From Ailurus styani (taxonomy: Eukaryota > Chordata > Mammalia > Carnivora > Ailuridae), in NCBI GenBank assembly GCA_002007465.1, contig LNAC01000036.1, positions 384,881-448,880 on the forward strand: a stretch of DNA of 64,000 bases, in the 5' to 3' direction. Below the pieces are notes generated by a model, which saw only the letters and a program-made list of their open reading frames with translations, was not told the origin of the DNA and searched no databases. This document shows, piece after piece, positions 32,870-44,299 of this stretch; position 1 is the first letter of the stretch; every line of letters begins with the position of its first letter. The translations under genes and the position numbers were made by a program.

Positions 32870-33910
32870 TTAAAATTTTGTAATAGTTTTAAATTTAGAG
32901 AAGAATTGAGAGGATAGTAGAGTTACCATATGCCTGACAGTTTATCCTATGATTAATATCTTGTATTACTGTGCTAATTTGTCATAATTAATAATCATCA
33001 ATACATTATCATTAAATAAAGTTCATGCTTTTTTCCGATTATTTAAGTTTGTACGTTATATCATGGAGTTCTCTGACTTCTAAAATGATTTTTAAATTGC
33101 AAACACGAAAGATTGCTCTTTGTCCTATAAAGTTCTATGGGTTCTGATAAAAAAGAGAAAACACTGTGTCATGTTTTCACCATTAGAGTGTCATAGAAAT
33201 TTCCAAACCCTAGCAATCCCCTGTGCATCACAAATTCAACAGTCTTCCTAACCCCCCTGTAATCAGTTATTTGTTTACTATCTCTAAAGTGCCACTTTCT
33301 CTTGAATATCATAAAAGTAGAATTTTACAGTAGGTAGCCTTTCAGACTGGCTTCTTTCACAGTTGCAATATGTGATCGAGATTGTCCATATGTTGGTGTA
33401 GCTTGATAGTTCCTTCCTTTTCACCCCTGAATATTGTTCCATTGTACAGATGCACCAAAGGTTGCTTATACACTCATCTGTTGAAAGATATTGTATTGCC
33501 TCCAGTATTTGGTAATCAGAGAAAAAGCTGTCATAAATATCCACATGAAAATTTTTGTGTAGACATAACTTTCCAAATAAGATGATCAAAGACCAATGAG
33601 TGTGATTGCTAGATTGTACTGAAAACCAAATTTAATTCTGTAGGAACTGTCTCACTGTCCCAAAGTTACTGTGCCACTTCCTATTACTACCAGCTATGAA
33701 TGAGAACTTCTTTTGTTCACATCCTCAGCAACTGTTGCTGCCATTTAAAAAAAAAACTTGAGTCATTCCAGTAGGTTCATGGTGATATCCCATTGTTTCT
33801 TTAATTTGCATTTCTCTAGAGAAATAGGATGCTGAGCATCTTTTCATATGCTATTCGCCACCTTTACATTTGCTTTGGTGAGGTGATCTTCAGATTGTTA
33901 GGATACTTTA
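32870..33910 (-). mobile_element. Old LINE-1 3' region, antisense
   Basis: Antisense landmarks: GTTTTAAATTTAGAGAAGAA, CTGGCTTCTTTCACAGTTGC, TGAATATTGTTCCATTGTAC, ACTCATCTGTTGAAAGATAT, AATTTGCATTTCTCTAGAG, GCTGAGCATCTTTTCATATG. Strongly decayed. A further stretch to about 34290 may also be L1-derived but I cannot align it. Confidence 0.75.
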
Positions 33911-34399
33911 AACTGAATGTTTGTTTTCATATTGGGGAATTTTAAGAGTTCACTGCATTCATTTGGGCCTTTAACATTTTAACATTTTAAACAGATTTTT
34001 TAAATTCTTTCTCTGATAACTCCAACAACTGTACTGTATGTGAGCCTCCTTCTGATGATTGCTTTGTCTCTTGAGATTTTATTTTTTCTTGCCTTTGGTT
34101 GGCCTGTCTGAATATTTTTGTTTGAAAATTGACATGTTGTATTGAGTAACTGGAACTGAGAGACATAGACATTTTATATATTTATGTTCACTTGGCTAAG
34201 AGTTAGGGTGCATAAATCTTTATTATTTTCCCACCAAGTGCTTCAGCTTTTGATTTTTAACTAGTTTCTCTGGTTTCCACAGTCTCTTTTCCCCATGCTG
34301 TTTTCAGATAACTTGCATGGCAATGGAGACCACTAAGAGTTTAGAGCAGAATAGAGAGTGGTCAGAGCTGTGGAATCAAAAGTATTGTTACTTCGCTCA

Positions 34400-34860
34400 G
34401 AATCTCACTCTTTTTTTAACTTCCCTTCCTTCTACTACCCTCCAAGGATCACATACTTCAAGGCATTTAATTCACATAATACAAAACGCCTTATTTTCCA
34501 TGCTGTTCATCCTTTTACTGTTATTAGCACTACCCTGCCACCTGTGACAGATCAACACCCCCTTCCCATGTGCAAACTTGACCCATTTTTACCACAAAGT
34601 TCAAACGTCTCCCTACATGATCGCTTCTGAGCATCCACTCAAGGAGTAAATTCTCTATATGAAGATTTATATATTTCCTACAGCCTATATTATTTTGTAC
34701 CACATTTGTTATTAAGTTTGCTTTTTTCTACTCAGGGGAGCTCCTGGAAAGTAAGGATTATAGTCTCACATCTGTATTATGCACACATCTGTTTCATTCC
34801 TCTGTAGCATCATCAGTGCATATTATACATACTCAAAATAATTTCAAAGGGTAAATAAGT
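34400..34860 (+). mobile_element. L2 LINE fragment
   Basis: CTCCTGGAAAGTAAGGATTAT, ATCTGTATTATGCACACATC and CTCAAAATAATTTC follow the L2 3' order ('gtgagctccatgagggcagggac ... ctcaataaat'), preceded by pyrimidine-rich L2 3' UTR text. The plus frames at 34317-34630 lie here. Confidence 0.6.
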
Positions 34861-37425
34861 TATAGAATAAAATTATACTTTTGTAAATTGAAAGCTAAAC
34901 TTGAAATTATATAAAACGCCAAATATTAAGTTTGGCAGCTGAAATAAAATGATGACAATGACAGCAAAAACAAAATAAAACAAAACCCAGAGGTTTTCAA
35001 GGCTATGACTGCCTTAGCCAAATTGCCTAGACTCAAGTTATATTTGTGATTCAGCTTTCAAAATGTTTAGTCATTTTTAATCCTTTGATATGTGAGCAAA
35101 ATAAGGTGTCAAAATTCTGAAGGTGTTTATGGTGACGATTTGTCTTGAAACGGAATTAAGTGTTTGGGGGTCTCTAGAAGCAAACATTTTGAGGAACGGT
35201 GTTGTAGAGGAGAAAGAATATATATCCATAAACAGTGATGAATGCTTAAAAGCCTTCAAAGAATATCTCTCAATATGAAGAAAAAATGCAATTCTAGCGA
35301 ATTCTTGGAAAACAGCAGCAAGCTTATAAAAAAACGACTGTGACTAAGATTATGGTCTGTGTTTTTCTCATTAACTTGTCTCAATAACATCACTCTGGGA
35401 GAATATGTCAGTAAGGTAAGGAGTCTTACTCTCACGTTCTTCAATACAGAAGTGAGTAAAAAACTTTTAAAAAGATAGACAGTCTTAATTTAGAATTAGT
35501 TTGAATTCTATTTATTCAAGGAGGGTTACTGAGACATGAAAGTATATACTAGTTTATCAAATGTGCATCTATAAATAATGGCAACTGGTTATCATCAATA
35601 AATCAGTCCATTGCCCTCATGTTAGCACATGTCTGAGAACTTTTTCTCATGGATAAATAAAGTGAAATAATTAAATATTGTTATGGAAAACTGAAATGGT
35701 GTCATCTGTAGAAACCATCCCCAGAGAAATAGCATTCTGCACATATACCTGAGTCCTAAATTTGTATAAAAGTTAATTAGCTTGTCTAAAGAACTAATCT
35801 TTGATGAGAAATACTTGCATGTCAAAAATATTACATTTTTTACAGTATCTGCAAAATATTACCTTAGTATTAAAAATTCAGGCAGAATTCTGTAGAGCAG
35901 AGCATTGAACAAATTGTTATGCTTATACAAATTATAATAAGTATATTAAGGATTCTCAAAGCACATCAGATGCCTCTGAAGCAGAAACCTGTGGGCACTA
36001 TGGTATAAATGGGTAGAATAATAACAAACAAGGTTGAATATTCTTGTGCTCATGACTTAGGTATAAAAGATGACTTCCACTCGATGCAGGGAGTGCTGAA
36101 GCCTGCCAAGGCGAATGCAGATATATGAGGCATTGTGAAATTGCACTCATATATTTTTCCATGCCTGTGATTATTTGCTGATTTACTGTTGTCAAACTCT
36201 GGTGCTCATTCATTTAATCACGAGTCCCTTCATGACATAATTTAAGGTGATCACTCATGAGAATCTGGGGTGTGCCAGGAGCCTGAGGAACCACAGTGAG
36301 TTAGTGCTCTTGTGGATTCCTTGAGGAGCAATGAATTCCATGACTCAAATGGGTCCAACATGAAAATGAGGTTAGTAGCCATGTGTGCTTGCAGATTTTC
36401 AAACACTGACATACATTTTGGCAGACTGGGAAAGATTGCTCCTCAACAGACTTCAGGAACTAGAGTTAGAAGGCTGGTGAAGCCCGAGACTACAGAGTTT
36501 CTGAAGGCCTGTGGCCAGAGCATTGGCAAAGGCTATCCCTCTGCCCATGTGAAGTGGCTTCAAGCATAAGATTCAACTGTCCCCTACCATGTTTCAGAGA
36601 GATTGAAAACAGATTCTCACTTCCAATGTTGAGCTCCAACTACTTGTGCAATTAAGAGGATAACTGAGTTGTCATTAAAAAAAATGTATCAGGCAGAGAC
36701 CAGAATTTTGTTGAAGATTTCTAAATTTTTATGTTTATGGTTGGGAAATGATGGTGCTTCCAAAACCTTGAATAGCACAGCATGACATTTTAGTTGTATT
36801 TTTAAGGATCCATGGTGTTTCTAATACTGTATTTTTACTGGTTTCAATTATTTTCAATAATTGAAATAATTAATTTCAATTATTTTCATCCAAAGTCCAA
36901 CCTCTCAGCATTGTGAAAGTCTCTTTATGAACCATGGATCCAATGATAATTCTACCCAATGTCACTGACAGATATTTTTAGGAGTTTTTACAAATTCCCT
37001 AGCTCACCTCTTAAGAAAAAAATGTTTCACAGAATTTAAAATGCATGGGATACTTGGGACACAATAGGTTAGTAAAGTTAAAGTGTTTACATAAGCTTCT
37101 CAGAATCTTTAATAAGGGAATACATCTTACCAATGTCCAAGAAGAAAAAAAAATGAAATACACTTAGAAGGCACCACACATTATTCAGAGCTTTGTAGGA
37201 CTAAGTATTCAACTCTTATACTCCAAAAATATTAAGTCACAATTTCTTCTCTCTTGCCAATGAGCTATCAACCCATTCAAGGGGATCATACCTGCAAAAT
37301 CACTTAATAGGTGCACAATAACTATCAGCCATTATTATACAGAAAAACTCATTTTTTTGCTTTGTTTTTCAAAAACATCTTTAGTCTTTCTGCTTTCATT
37401 GTATATAGCATAAAATGTATAATCC
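34861..37425. other. Long unique AT-rich stretch
   Basis: I recognise no repeat in about 2.5 kb apart from the structured tract at 36842-36888. The plus frame at 36312-36569 (85 codons) is the least AT-rich part and has no domain I know. Confidence 0.4.
36842..36888. repeat. Overlapping direct and inverted repeat
   Basis: TTTCAATTATTTTCA occurs at 36842-36856 and again at 36874-36888. Between and overlapping them, AATTATTTTCAA pairs with TTGAAATAATT (36847-36872), with one bulged T. Can form a hairpin. Confidence 0.8.
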
Positions 37426-37429
37426 TTAA

Positions 37430-37935
37430 CTATGGTCTAGTTTCACCTCCCTTTCCACCTCCTTGTGCCTTGCCTCCCTTTCTGTCTTCTAGTCATACAC
37501 ATTTCTTTGAATCCCTACTATACTCCCAATCCTCCCTGAGTTAGGGTCTTCACATTGGCTGCTTTTTCAGCCTAGATCATTTATAACCTCACTTCCTCTC
37601 TGCCTGGTTAATCCTATTGATACTTCCAACCTCATCTCATAAGCCACCTTCTTAGAGAAGTCTTTAAATCTCAGCACTTGATGACATGCCTTCCTATCAT
37701 CACACTAGTAATCACTAAATAGGTAGTCATACATATAATATATATAAATAATATATTATATATATTATTAATATATAATATATATAAATAATATATATAA
37801 TATATATAATATATATATTTCCTTACAAGCAATGGAATATAAAATTGTGTTCTGTCCATCATATTTTTAAAACCAGCATAATAAATGATATATAGTAGCT
37901 ACTTTATAAATACTTGTTGAATTAATAAATGACTA
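37430..37935 (+). mobile_element. L2 LINE fragment with AT-rich satellite insert
   Basis: CTCACTTCCTCTCTGCCTGG, CCAACCTCATCTCATAAGCC, AAATACTTGTTGAATTAATAAATGA follow the L2 3' order. A pure A/T tract (37730-37820) of TATA/AATATA units interrupts it. Confidence 0.75.
37730..37820. repeat. AT-only low-complexity tract
   Basis: About 90 bp of TATATA and AATAATATATT units, many self-complementary. The minus frame here (Tyr/Ile repeats) is an artefact. Confidence 0.95.
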
Positions 37936-38039
37936 AAAATACAGGTATGTTAACTGGTTAACATAACAACTCCAAATTAGAGAGAGATAAATTTATAGGC
38001 TCTCAAGGTTTAAGGACTGTGAAACCGAACAAACTCTTT

Positions 38040-38400
38040 ATTGATAAAACAATTTTCCCCTGTGACAATATTTAAGGGACATTTTTACATTGTAAAACTG
38101 CAATGGAAAGCTTTCACATTAAATTCATTGAAAATCATCTTGGTTCTCTGATAGGTATTTTTTCCAGTGCTTTCAAGGTTTGGCACCTTCATGGGCATCT
38201 CCCTATATTTTGTCAGCTCTGCTTGTTTGCAGGCCAATTTCTGATATATTCCATACATTTTACTTCCATTAATATTTTTCAAGTGAAACGTCTCCTCCTT
38301 ATTTGTGATGACTTTGACTCCTCATTTAGTCTTTCAATTTTCTTGCACAAATTCTCAGGGAAATCTATATTTTCTATTTGAAATAAAATGTATTTTATTC
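38040..38400 (-). other. Protein-like open patches, possible decayed exon or pseudogene
   Basis: Read on the minus strand, one frame gives a charged stretch that includes FPENLCKKIERLNEESKSS. A second, offset frame then runs 65 codons to a stop near 38085 and includes YGIYQKLACKQAELTKYREM. An AATAAA signal follows at about 38040 (minus). The two frames do not join without a shift. I recognise no family. It may equally be chance. Confidence 0.15.
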
Positions 38401-38404
38401 ATTT

Positions 38405-39640
38405 AGATAAAAGTTCCTTTCCATATCTCCCATGGAAAGCACCACATATCCTTTTATTCTGCTTTTGAAGATTTTTTTTTTTTTTTGGCCTTCAATCCTT
38501 TAGCCAAAAGAAGTATAAAGATTCATTTTATCTTGCTTAGGGAGTGACAAAAGACACTCTTAACCCTTCTGAGGTCTGTTTTTGCTGAAATTTACCAGGC
38601 ATCTTTTTGCATCCTAAGTCAAAAAGATTGTTTGTCCGTACATGGGAAAAATATCTTAAAGCATCTCAATCCAATTCACGAAGTTTTAGATTCAGTTTCT
38701 CCAGGGAGCTGACAGCCAAGATCTACCGTGGTGTTTCTACACATGAAAATGGGGAAATAGCTGAAAAAGTACCTGGGAGCCAGATTGTATGGACACGGCC
38801 TCAGGCTCCTACCGTCTGTCTCTGTTATACAGACAGGATGATGCATGTGATTACAGAGAAATTTTAAGGGTGTTTTACTTTGGCCGTGTTCACTGGGAAA
38901 CTTTACTCCTTTGATGATTCTTGATTCTTGGAATTAAATTTGTGCAAGTTCTTCTTCTCACTGCTGGTTAGTATTAAAAGCTTTGTAGATAATTATTAAA
39001 GGAAATTGTATTTTAATAAAGAAACAGTTTCAGATAAAGTAACTGTATCTTGATTGCAGATAATATAAAAAGTAAACTTACATTTATTTATAAATATAAA
39101 TCCTAAGGAAAAAACAAAACTCACCCAAAATCTATCAATCTACCCATGCTGATCACATTGAAATAACAATTTTTTTAAATGTTAAAGTGCATCTCCCTAC
39201 ACTCCAGTCTCCCCTACATCCTCCAAAGGCCAGCACTGTCCATATGAGCTATATACGTGAATTTCTAAGTTTCTTAGGGTCCATGTATAAAATGTAAAAA
39301 GCAATGGGTTAAATTAATTTTAATAATATTTAACCCAATACACTAAAAATCCTATATTTCAACATGTCATCAATATTAATAATTATTACAAGGGTTTTTT
39401 TTTTGCTAAGTCTTTGAAAACTGGTGTGTATTTTACTCTTATATCTCATTTTGATCTAGACACAATTCAATTGCTTAAGAGTTACATGTGGCTAGTAGCT
39501 ATCATATCAGTGCACATATATTTTTCTTTTATATGCAGAAAGCAGATCATGGGGAAAAATGGCTTTCTAATTCAGAAATTAAATTCAAGATATGAGAAAT
39601 CAAACCATTTTTGATACTTCCACAGATTTCTTCAAGAGAG
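38405..39640. other. Unique AT-rich sequence
   Basis: A T-run lies at 38472-38487. The plus frame at 38607-38867 (86 codons) sits in a less AT-rich patch with no domain that I recognise. Confidence 0.35.
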
Positions 39641-39644
39641 CAGA

Positions 39645-40240
39645 CCTTTTTAATTTTTTGATTTATTTATTTTTATTATGTTCAGTTAGCCACTGTATAA
39701 TACATCATTAGTTTTGGATGTAGTGTTCAATGATTCATTAGTTACGTGTAATATCCAGTGCTCATCACCGCACACCCTCCATCATACCCATCACTCTGTT
39801 ACTCCCTCCACCAAACCCTCTCCCCTCTAAAACCCTCAGTTTGTTTCCCGGGGTCCACAGTCTCTCATGATTCACCTCCCTCTCTGATTTCTCTGCCTTT
39901 GGATTTCCCACCCTTCCCCTATGGTCCTCTCTGTTATTGCTTATGTTCCACATATGAATGAAACCATATGATAATGGTCACTCTCTGCTTGAATTATTTC
40001 ACTTTGCATAATCCCCCCCAGTTCCATCCATGTCGATGCAAACGGTGGGTAGTCATCGTTTCTGATGGCTGAGTAATATTCCATTGTATATACGGACTGC
40101 ATATTCTTTATCCATTCATCTGTTAAAGGGTAACTTGGGGTCCTTCCACAGTTGGGCTATTGTGGACACTGCTGCTATGAACATTGGGGTGCATGTGCCC
40201 CTTCTTTTCACTATATCTGTATCTTTGGGGAGGCACAGTC
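39645..40240 (-). mobile_element. Carnivore LINE-1 3' end, antisense
   Basis: Antisense landmarks: GTTCAGTTAGCCACTGTATA, GATGTAGTGTTCAATGATTC, CCAGTGCTCATCACCGCACA, GGCTGAGTAATATTCCATTG, TTGGGCTATTGTGGACACTG. About 600 bp, moderately diverged. The frames at 39758-39961 are L1-derived. Confidence 0.93.
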
Positions 40241-40399
40241 CTTTCTAATCTTCAAGTGTCATGAGTACCAAATGAAAGTGACCCTCCAAGTCCAGTTTGA
40301 TGTTTGACAAAAGTAATTTATCTTTAACATGAACAAATGTGCTGTAGCTTTTTCTTTATAGTACTACACTTAGATACTTAAAAGAGTTCATTGTTATTA

Positions 40400-40490
40400 T
40401 TATTATTTACTCATTTATTTTAGAGACAGAGAGAGAATATATGTGTGGGTAGGAGGAGCAGAGGGAGAAGGAATCTTTTTTTTTTTTTTT
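40400..40490 (-). mobile_element. Truncated CAN-SINE remnant
   Basis: (ATT)n, TTTAGAGACAGAGAGAGAA, GGAGCAGAGGGAGAAGGAATC and a T run. Only the tail-proximal half remains and the tRNA-like half is absent. Confidence 0.6.
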
Positions 40491-41610
40491 AACTTATAAA
40501 TTGTGTTTGCATTTGCCTAGCTGACAGGGTGGCTGGAGGACAGGGGACCTAATAAGATGATAGATTTATACTTACATTTAGTTATATAACTATTTAAGTT
40601 CTCTGAGCTTTAGTCTTCTTCTTTGTAAAGGGGTGTGATCATATTCCTGAATTAATCATTTATTCAGTGCATGAGATTTGAATCTTTATGTCAGTTCACA
40701 TCCCGGTTACAGATGAAAACTAAATTCAAAATGTCCCACCTCTGCTCCGTTTGTTAACTTATTTTTTCCCTAAAATTCAAGAGGCTTTCCTCATTATCTT
40801 TATCTATACTTGAAATAAATTAAAGGGGAAAAAAGGATACTCTGTCCTGATACAGGGTTACGTGTTATTTGCTATAAGGATTTAAAGAGAAGATGCAATA
40901 GAAAACTCTTCTAGACATACACAATATGGAGCACATGTAAGGATTATTTTTGTAAGAAATGTGTTCTGCCATGTGGAGACCAGGAAAGTGAGTCTGGCCT
41001 TCTGTCTTTATCCCCAGTTTGCCTTCCATCGGGCATCCTGAACTAGGAAGCGATGTGTATATTTCAGGCAAGGAGAACAGTGAGCAGTGATTCCATCTTT
41101 CCTGTGTGAGTTTTACATTTTGCAGTAGCTGACACTACACAACTTGGCTGCACCACAAGTCTTCTCAAGACGATCAGTGTTCAGGTCTGATTATTCTAAA
41201 AATTTCTTGTTGCTGAAATATGTCAATTTCTGTCCTTCTGGGGATAAGATATATGTGGGAATTATAACATCACCTTTTAAAGCAAGTGTGAGATTCGTTT
41301 TGGGAAAAGGAAATTGGTCAGCTCAGAAGGAAGGGCTCAACCACATTCTTTGTTGAAGCTGTGTCTCCTGTTGTTCACGCTGCCTCAGTGTGTGGAGACA
41401 GCAAGGGGAAACCTGAACACTTGCCTGTATATGTTTACTGTATCGAGTCAATTTGCATTAATAAAGATTTAAAACTAGCAAATTAATTTGTGAGGTGGCT
41501 TGTTTGACTGAAGGTCTTTAAACACCCTCGGGAGAGCTATTTTAAAATCACTGAATGCTTGGCACTATATTTAGAACGTGTGTTGTATTTCTGAAAATCT
41601 CAATAGCTAT
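40491..41610. other. Unique sequence
   Basis: No clear repeat. Short frames at 40865-41071 (minus) and 41144-41356 (plus) have no recognisable domain. Confidence 0.35.
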
Positions 41611-41625
41611 AATGTGCCTGTTTCT

Positions 41626-41835
41626 TTTTTTTTTTTTTAAAGATTTTATTTATTTATTTCACAGAGGGAAAGAGATCACAAGGAGGCAGAGAGGCAGGCA
41701 GAGAGAGAGAGAGGGGGAAGCAAGCAGGCTCCCCGCTGAGCAGGGATTCCCGATGCGGGCCTCGATCCCAGGACCCTGAGATCATGACCTGAGCCGAAAG
41801 CAGAGGCATTAACCCACTGAGCCACCCAGGCGCCC
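41626..41835 (-). mobile_element. Full-length young CAN-SINE
   Basis: T run, AAAGATTTTATTTATTTATT, CACAAGGAGGCAGAGAGG, CCACCCAGGCGCCC. Perfect 15-bp target duplication AATGTGCCTGTTTCT at 41611-41625 and 41836-41850. A small AAGC duplication and an extra T distinguish it from its sisters. Confidence 0.97.
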
Positions 41836-41989
41836 AATGTGCCTGTTTCTGAAGCGAGGACTGCCTCCTTGTGGGATTCCATTGTGAAAAGAAGCGAGAA
41901 GGCCCCTGAGTGATAATGATATACCCTCAGTGGTGGAGTGGTTCTCACATGGTCTGTATGTTCATAATCAAAGACCTCTTCATTTACTC

Positions 41990-42125
41990 TTTCAATAAAT
42001 ATTTAATATGCACGTATTATGTGCTGGTCCATATACTAGACTCTGGGAAGACAGCAGAACCAAAATATATCATGCCTTGTCCTCACCTAGCTGAATTTAT
42101 ATTCTAATAGGTATTCAAATGAATG
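41990..42125 (+). repeat. Ancient mammalian-wide repeat, family not named
   Basis: AATAAATATTTAATATGCACG, TATTATGTGCTGGTCCATA, GAATTTATATTCTAATAGG recall the widespread 'TATTGAGCACCTACTATGTGCCAGGC' repeat. Similar remnants lie at about 45575-45660, 59235-59440 and 63665-63990. Confidence 0.5.
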
Positions 42126-42214
42126 ACATAATTTTTGAGAGTGAGACTTGCAAAGAACAAATTCAACGGGTGATGTGCTAAAATAAGGAGGACGAAGGCT
42201 TTACATTTTATTAT

Positions 42215-42510
42215 TGTAGTGAGAATACTTAAGATGAAATATACCCTCTTAACAAATTTCTAAGTGTATAATTCAGTATCCTTACCATAGACACAATGTT
42301 GTGATCAGATCTCTAGAAGTTGCTCATATTGCATAACTGAAAATGGACGCCCATTGAAGAGTGAGTCTTCATTTCCACCTCTAACCCCTGGAAACCACCA
42401 ACCTACTGCCTGTTTCTGCAAGTTTGACTTTTTAGGGATACCTCATGTAAGTAGAATAGTAAAGTGTCTGTCCCTCTGTGACTGGCTTGTTAGAGTCTTT
42501 ATATTTTTCA
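42215..42510 (-). mobile_element. Old LINE-1 3' end, antisense
   Basis: GTGTATAATTCAGTATCCTT, CCCCTGGAAACCACCAACC, CCTCATGTAAGTAGAATAG, GTGACTGGCTTGTTAGAG. Same L1 region as 17900-18120, in the same orientation. Confidence 0.8.
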
Positions 42511-42624
42511 TGGGGCCAATTAAGGTTTTGCTGAAGAGATGTGAGTGTTATTAAGAAACCAAGTAATCAAATGAGATTACTGAGGTCAAAACAAAAACAC
42601 TGAGGTCAGCAAGAGCTTTGTGTA

Positions 42625-43250
42625 CAGGCAGAGCTTGGAGATACTGCGGTGGATTCAGTTCCAGACCACCCCAATAAAGCACATATTTCAATAAAGCAAG
42701 TCAAATGAATTTTCTGGTTTCCCAGTGCATCCAAAACTTATGTTTACACTATAATGTAGGCTATTACGTGGGCAATAGCATTATGCCTTAAAAAAAGGGC
42801 AGAACACATTTCTCAGAAAAAATAATACTTACATGTGCACGTCTGAAAGAGTTTTCTCACTAAATTCTAATATCAAATAGCATCTAGTCCTGTATTGGGA
42901 CAAAATGTTATTTTTTTAAAGGTATGTACCTTAATTACAAAATAGTATATTGCTAAAATAAACTAACCATCATTTGAGCTTTCAGTGACTCAGAATTGAT
43001 GAACCCAGATCATGCTAACAAATATAATAATAATGAAGTTTGAAATACTGTGAGAATTATCAGCATGTGATAGAGGCATGAAGTGAGCAAATGCTGTTGG
43101 AAAAATGGAACCAAAAAAAAAAGAAAGAGAGAAAAAGAAAAATGGCACTGATACACACTTGCTTGATTCAAGGTTGCTACAAACCTTCAATTTGTAAACA
43201 AAACAAAACCCTATAGTATCTGTGAAGCATACTAAAATGAAGTATGCTTA
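42625..43250 (-). mobile_element. Tigger-type (TcMar) DNA transposon, internally deleted, both ends present
   Basis: Left end CAGGCAGAGCTTGGAGATAC, then TTCAGTTCCAGACCACCCC, CAATAAAGCACATATTTC, GGTTTCCCAGTGCATCC, GCAATAGCATTATGCC. Right end GGTTGCTACAAACCTTCAATT to ATGAAGTATGCTTA. The ends are the inverted partners expected of Tigger1-like elements, and TA dinucleotides at 42623-42624 and 43251-43252 fit the TA target duplication. The transposase is missing, so it is a non-autonomous deletion copy. Orientation is arbitrary. Confidence 0.85.
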
Positions 43251-43379
43251 TATTTGATAATCAGATGAGAGATAATCATTTTAGGCCACATCTGAAGTTT
43301 AAAATTTAAATAAATATCCAATGGATCATGATTAAGTGATTTTTTATTCCAGAGCAATTTGCTTTTAGTAGCATCCTTC

Positions 43380-44010
43380 CATTGATTCATACTGAATGGT
43401 GTGCAGCCAGACAAGAGTGGGAGAGAAAGATCAACAAGATGTGTACTATAGAGGTCCAGATTGGTGACAGTGGCAGCTTGCACTGGGGTAGTAGCAATGA
43501 AGGAGAAACACAGTGGATGTTTTCAAAATGTGGCTGGAACAAACGGATAAAGAATTGGATATGGAGGTAAAAGAAAAGAAGGGATTCCAATAACTCCTGG
43601 ATATTGTGGTGACCAACTGAGTATGTGGTATGGGAATATCTTGGATGAAGACTATAGGAAAAAGATGTGTGGAGACCAGAAGTAAAATTTTGCATTTTGG
43701 ACATATTAATTTCGAGACAGTGATTTTATGTTCATCTTCGCATTGGATATCTTAGTCTAGATTGCAGGAAAAAGCATAGTCATTTATGATATGGAGACAA
43801 TTCATGTTCAATAGAGAAGAACAAGTGTCTTGGTAGCTTGGTAGTCAGTGTCACTTGACCACTATTGCTCACGTGGGTAGAATTCAGTGCATTATGAGCC
43901 CCGAGTACTTGATGAATATTGAACTATTTATGGGCAAGAGAAGTTTGTAGTCCAGCATGAGTCCCACAGTTTTCAGGGGACAGTATTGGCAATGAGGTGG
44001 AATCTCATTA
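43380..44010 (+). repeat. Ancient interspersed repeat, family not named
   Basis: GGTGACAGTGGCAGCTTGCAC followed by TGGGGTAGTAGCAATG, AATTGGATATGGAGG, TTTTGCATTTTGGACATATTA, CAGCATGAGTCCCAC recall a long old mammalian repeat I know by text ('ATGGTGGCTTGGACTAGGGTGG ... GGTTTTGGACATGTTGAG'). The frames at 43382-43704 are taken as part of it. Confidence 0.45.
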
Positions 44011-44030
44011 GTAGCAATACATTACCAAAA

Positions 44031-44044
44031 TTTTATTTATTTAT

Positions 44045-44111
<67 letters not shown>

Positions 44112-44284
44112 CTTGACAGAGAGAGAGAGAGAGATCACAAGTAGGCAGAGAGGCAGGCAGAGAGAGGAGGAAGCGGGCTCCCCGCTGAGCAGGGAGCCCG
44201 ATGCGGGGCTGGATCCTAGGACTCTGAGATCATGACCTGAGTTGAAGGCAGAGGCTTTAACCCACTGAGACACCCAGGTGCCCC
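44031..44284 (-). mobile_element. CAN-SINE with long (ATCT)n tail
   Basis: TTTTATTTATTTATT, about 16 perfect ATCT units at 44047-44110, GACAGAGAGAGAGAGAG, CACAAGTAGGCAGAGAGG, and 5' end ACACCCAGGTGCCCC. Flanking copies share TACCAAAATTT. Confidence 0.94.
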
Positions 44285-44299
44285 ATCTACCAAAATTTA

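Noticed and set aside
37671..37862. Tyr/Ile-rich minus-strand frame
   Set aside because: Translation of an AT-only microsatellite.
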